Under the pieces are notes generated by a model. That model was not told the DNA's origin and did no database searches. It was given only the letters and a program-made list of their open reading frames with translations. Shown here one piece after another: positions 5,648-6,495 of a stretch of DNA of 6,495 nucleotides; positions within the stretch are counted from its first letter, which is position 1, and each line of letters begins with the position of its first letter. A program made the translations under genes and the position numbers. Source of the DNA: Flavobacteriaceae bacterium (lineage in GTDB: Bacteria > Bacteroidota > Bacteroidia > Flavobacteriales > Flavobacteriaceae); contig JABJFE010000107.1 of NCBI GenBank assembly GCA_018662905.1, positions 1 through 6,495 on the forward strand, given 5' to 3'.

Positions 5648-6495
5648 ATGAAAATCGCAATATACGGTCAGTCTCCAGATAAAATTTCTAAAAATATTTT
5701 TTTGGAACTACTAAATATTAGTAAAAATGAAGGTATTATCTTATTTATAGAAGAAAAATACAATACAATTCTTTTAAAGAAGTCTAAAATTAGTCACAAC
5801 CACAAACTATTTTCATCTCACAATGACCTAGATAGCTCAATAGATTTAATGATAACTATAGGAGGTGATGGCACTCTACTGCGTTCAATCACTTTTGTAA
5901 GGGATTTAGGCATTCCAATTATTGGGATAAATACTGGTAGACTAGGATTTTTAGCAACGTTGAATCAAGAAATATTAAATGTCGAATTAAAAAAAATATT
6001 AAAAGCAGAATTTGATGTAGAAGAAAGAAGTTTACTTGAAGTTAGCATTGGTAATAATCAAAATTTTTCTGATTTTAATTTTGCTCTTAATGAGGTTAGT
6101 GTTGGTAGAAAAAATACTACCTCAATGATTGAAATTAAAACTATACTAGATGGAGAGTATTTAAATACTTACTGGGCAGATGGATTGATAGTTTCAACTC
6201 CGACGGGTTCAACAGGATATTCACTAAGTTGTGGAGGACCAATAATGACACCATCAAGCCAGACATTTTCTATAACCCCAATCGCTCCACACAATTTAAA
6301 TGCAAGACCATTAGTGATTTCGGATGAAATTAAAATTGAACTTTCTGTTGAGGGTAGAGAAAAATCTCATCTTCTTTCTTTAGATTCTCAAATTATTTCT
6401 TTGAAAAATAATGTTAAAATCTTCATAAAAAAAGCTAATTATAAAGTTAAACTAGCTTCGATTAGTAATAATAGCTTTTACAAAACTTTAAGAAA
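5648..6495 (+). CDS. nadK: NAD kinase (3' end outside the window)
   Basis: NAD kinase phosphorylates NAD at the 2' position of its adenosine ribose and is the main source of NADP. It is cytoplasmic and usually oligomeric. The frame is open for 282 codons from ATG 5648 to the right edge. Seen: MKIAIYGQ at the start; the catalytic and phosphate-binding GGDGT at 72-76 with D74; NTGRLGFL at 95-102; NE at 148-149; and the glycine-rich nucleotide-site block STPTGSTGYSLSCGGP at 183-198. Next comes the APHNLNARPLV strand at 213-223. Flavobacterial NadK proteins are about 293 residues, and this one stops in YKTLR, so only about ten residues are missing. The start is certain: a TAA at 5645-5647 abuts the ATG in frame. 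That TAA closes a two-codon reading frame (ATG ACT TAA, 5639-5647) directly before nadK. The gene is transcribed away from pdxJ. Confidence 0.96.
   Translation, partial: MKIAIYGQSPDKISKNIFLELLNISKNEGIILFIEEKYNTILLKKSKISHNHKLFSSHNDLDSSIDLMITIGGDGTLLRSITFVRDLGIPIIGINTGRLGFLATLNQEILNVELKKILKAEFDVEERSLLEVSIGNNQNFSDFNFALNEVSVGRKNTTSMIEIKTILDGEYLNTYWADGLIVSTPTGSTGYSLSCGGPIMTPSSQTFSITPIAPHNLNARPLVISDEIKIELSVEGREKSHLLSLDSQIISLKNNVKIFIKKANYKVKLASISNNSFYKTLR

Noticed and set aside
1..6495. Mobile elements, CRISPR arrays, tRNA or rRNA genes, toxin-antitoxin pairs
   Set aside because: Nearly every base belongs to the seven recognised genes; no transposase, regularly spaced repeats, cloverleaf sequence or additional small gene was seen on either strand.

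Overview
The window is about 6.5 kb of AT-rich DNA (roughly 30% G+C by eye). It is densely packed with core genes and looks like the chromosome of a member of the Bacteroidota, most likely a flavobacterium with a compact genome. Four things point there. ClpX has the Walker A form GETGTGKT and ClpP has an extended N-terminus starting MDYSKEF. NadK starts MKIAIYGQ and PdxJ has the active-site form HPRPDQRH. A bacterial GH3-family protein is present. No start codon has a convincing Shine-Dalgarno sequence, and the best promoter candidate fits the Bacteroidota sigma consensus (TTG, about 20 bases, TAnnTTTG). The marine, streamlined lifestyle suggested by the base composition and tight packing is inference only.

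Layout. Bases 1-799 (+) hold the C-terminal half of a GH3-family acyl-acid amido synthetase-like protein. It converges on clpX, and the two stop codons share the same four bases (796-799). Bases 796-4046 (-) hold the protein quality-control cluster tig-clpP-clpX, transcribed in that order: trigger factor, the ClpP peptidase and its unfoldase ClpX. Bases 4099-5581 (-) hold pdxJ followed by an overlapping YbfF/ABHD11-like alpha/beta hydrolase. A 66-base divergent spacer (5582-5647) separates pdxJ from nadK (5648 to the right edge, +), which is nearly complete and lacks roughly its last ten residues.

How the genes work together. Trigger factor binds nascent chains at the ribosome. ClpX unfolds tagged or damaged proteins and feeds them to ClpP. 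All three are read from one strand with gaps of 32 bases (tig-clpP) and 3 bases (clpP-clpX), so they form one expression unit, with a candidate promoter at 4065-4095. pdxJ (vitamin B6) and nadK (NADP) are cofactor genes transcribed away from each other. The hydrolase is probably co-transcribed and translationally coupled with pdxJ; its substrate is unknown.

I found no mobile element, CRISPR array, tRNA or rRNA, and no clearly new system. The non-coding DNA is tiny (spacers of 3, 32, 52 and 66 bases), and no gene-free stretch exceeds 70 bases. The points most worth a second look are small: a 10-bp inverted repeat just before nadK, a dyad overlapping the tig promoter candidate, the in-frame TAA-ATC-ATG junction between clpP and clpX, and the palindrome that supplies both convergent stop codons.
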